From NCBI GenBank assembly GCA_946482545.1, contig CAMLRX010000124.1:1-14553 (forward strand): a DNA stretch of 14,553 nt, read 5' to 3'. Source of the stretch: an uncultured Flavihumibacter sp. Lineage in GTDB: Bacteria; Bacteroidota; Bacteroidia; Chitinophagales; Chitinophagaceae. Position numbers and translations under genes: made by a program. A model generated the notes under the pieces. It made no database searches and was not told where the DNA came from. It saw only the letters and a list, made by a program, of their open reading frames with translations. Below, one piece after another: positions 14,444 through 14,553 of the stretch. Position 1 is the first letter of the stretch. Each line of letters starts with the position of its first letter.

Positions 14444-14553
14444 CGTTTATACTATTCTCAGAGGCTTCTTTTAATTTCTGAGACAGCCTCTCTTTCTATT
14501 AGGTAATTAGTGGAACAATTTGCGTTTATACACTTCTACAGACGCCTGCTAAT
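14444..14553 (+). repeat. Degenerate direct repeat, period about 79 nt, running to the window edge
   Basis: CGTTTATAC occurs at 14444-14452 and again at 14523-14531. Each copy is followed by a related stretch: TATTCTCAGAGGCTTCTTTTAAT in the first and ACTTCTACAGACGCCTGCTAAT in the second share TTCT, CAGA, GC and TAAT in order. No coding frame is evident. The second copy is close to the window end, so the extent is unknown. Confidence 0.4.
14456..14491. other. Two overlapping, mutually exclusive stems (attenuator-like or decayed terminator)
   Basis: Stem 1 pairs TCTCAGA (14456-14462) with TCTGAGA (14477-14483). Stem 2 pairs AGAGGCT (14460-14466) with AGCCTCT (14485-14491) and is followed by CTTTCT. 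The two share AGA at 14460-14462, so both cannot form in full. This is the layout of an attenuator, but a rearranged terminator for a gene to the right would look the same. Confidence 0.35.

Noticed and set aside
1..14553. Search for CRISPR arrays, transposase genes, tRNA/rRNA genes, phage or defence modules
   Set aside because: None was found by eye; the window is explained almost entirely by recognisable chromosomal genes.

Overview
The window looks like ordinary chromosome from a member of the Bacteroidota, most likely the Chitinophagaceae or a near relative. The signs are: no Shine-Dalgarno sequences I can recognise, -7-like elements resembling TAnnTTTG, an outer-membrane protein with a PorT-like barrel, thrombospondin-3 repeats and an OmpA domain, an S9 peptidase with the Bacteroidota-style C-terminus, a Tat-exported Gfo/Idh/MocA oxidoreductase, and an AATTTTGAATGATG intergenic repeat. 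Base composition is even and near 50% GC. I see no sign of recent gene transfer. The family-level placement is inference.

Layout. 3-788 (+) is the 3' end of an S9 prolyl-oligopeptidase-type peptidase. It converges on a minus-strand S8 subtilisin-like protease (874-2559), and a perfect 13-bp hairpin between them can terminate both. Upstream of the protease on the same strand is the OmpA-family protein (2642-4138). A 183-nt gap holding a 13-bp inverted repeat separates it from a tight minus-strand run read ppk1 > ppx > panB > ALDH7-type aldehyde dehydrogenase (9687 down to 4321). In that run ppk1 and ppx overlap by 20 nt and the later gaps are about 30 nt. ppk1 is divergent from a PBP4-type D-Ala-D-Ala carboxypeptidase (9775-11160, +). 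That gene meets csaA (11162-11521, -) with a single base between the stop codons. A class C beta-lactamase-fold lipoprotein (11602-12669, -) is divergent from a Tat-exported Gfo/Idh/MocA oxidoreductase (12834-14258, +). The last 295 nt are non-coding: a 14-bp tandem repeat on the stop codon, a strong terminator, then a region with alternative stems and a degenerate direct repeat running to the window edge.

How the genes work together. The firmest functional link is polyphosphate synthesis (ppk1) with polyphosphate hydrolysis (ppx), translationally overlapped. panB (pantothenate/CoA) and the ALDH7 enzyme (probably alpha-aminoadipate semialdehyde or a related aldehyde) appear to ride on the same transcript. 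Most of the rest are envelope or secreted functions: two peptidases, an OmpA-like anchor, a peptidoglycan carboxypeptidase, a serine-hydrolase lipoprotein and a periplasmic oxidoreductase. I did not find a defence system, mobile element, CRISPR array or biosynthetic cluster. The points worth a second look are mostly regulatory or architectural.
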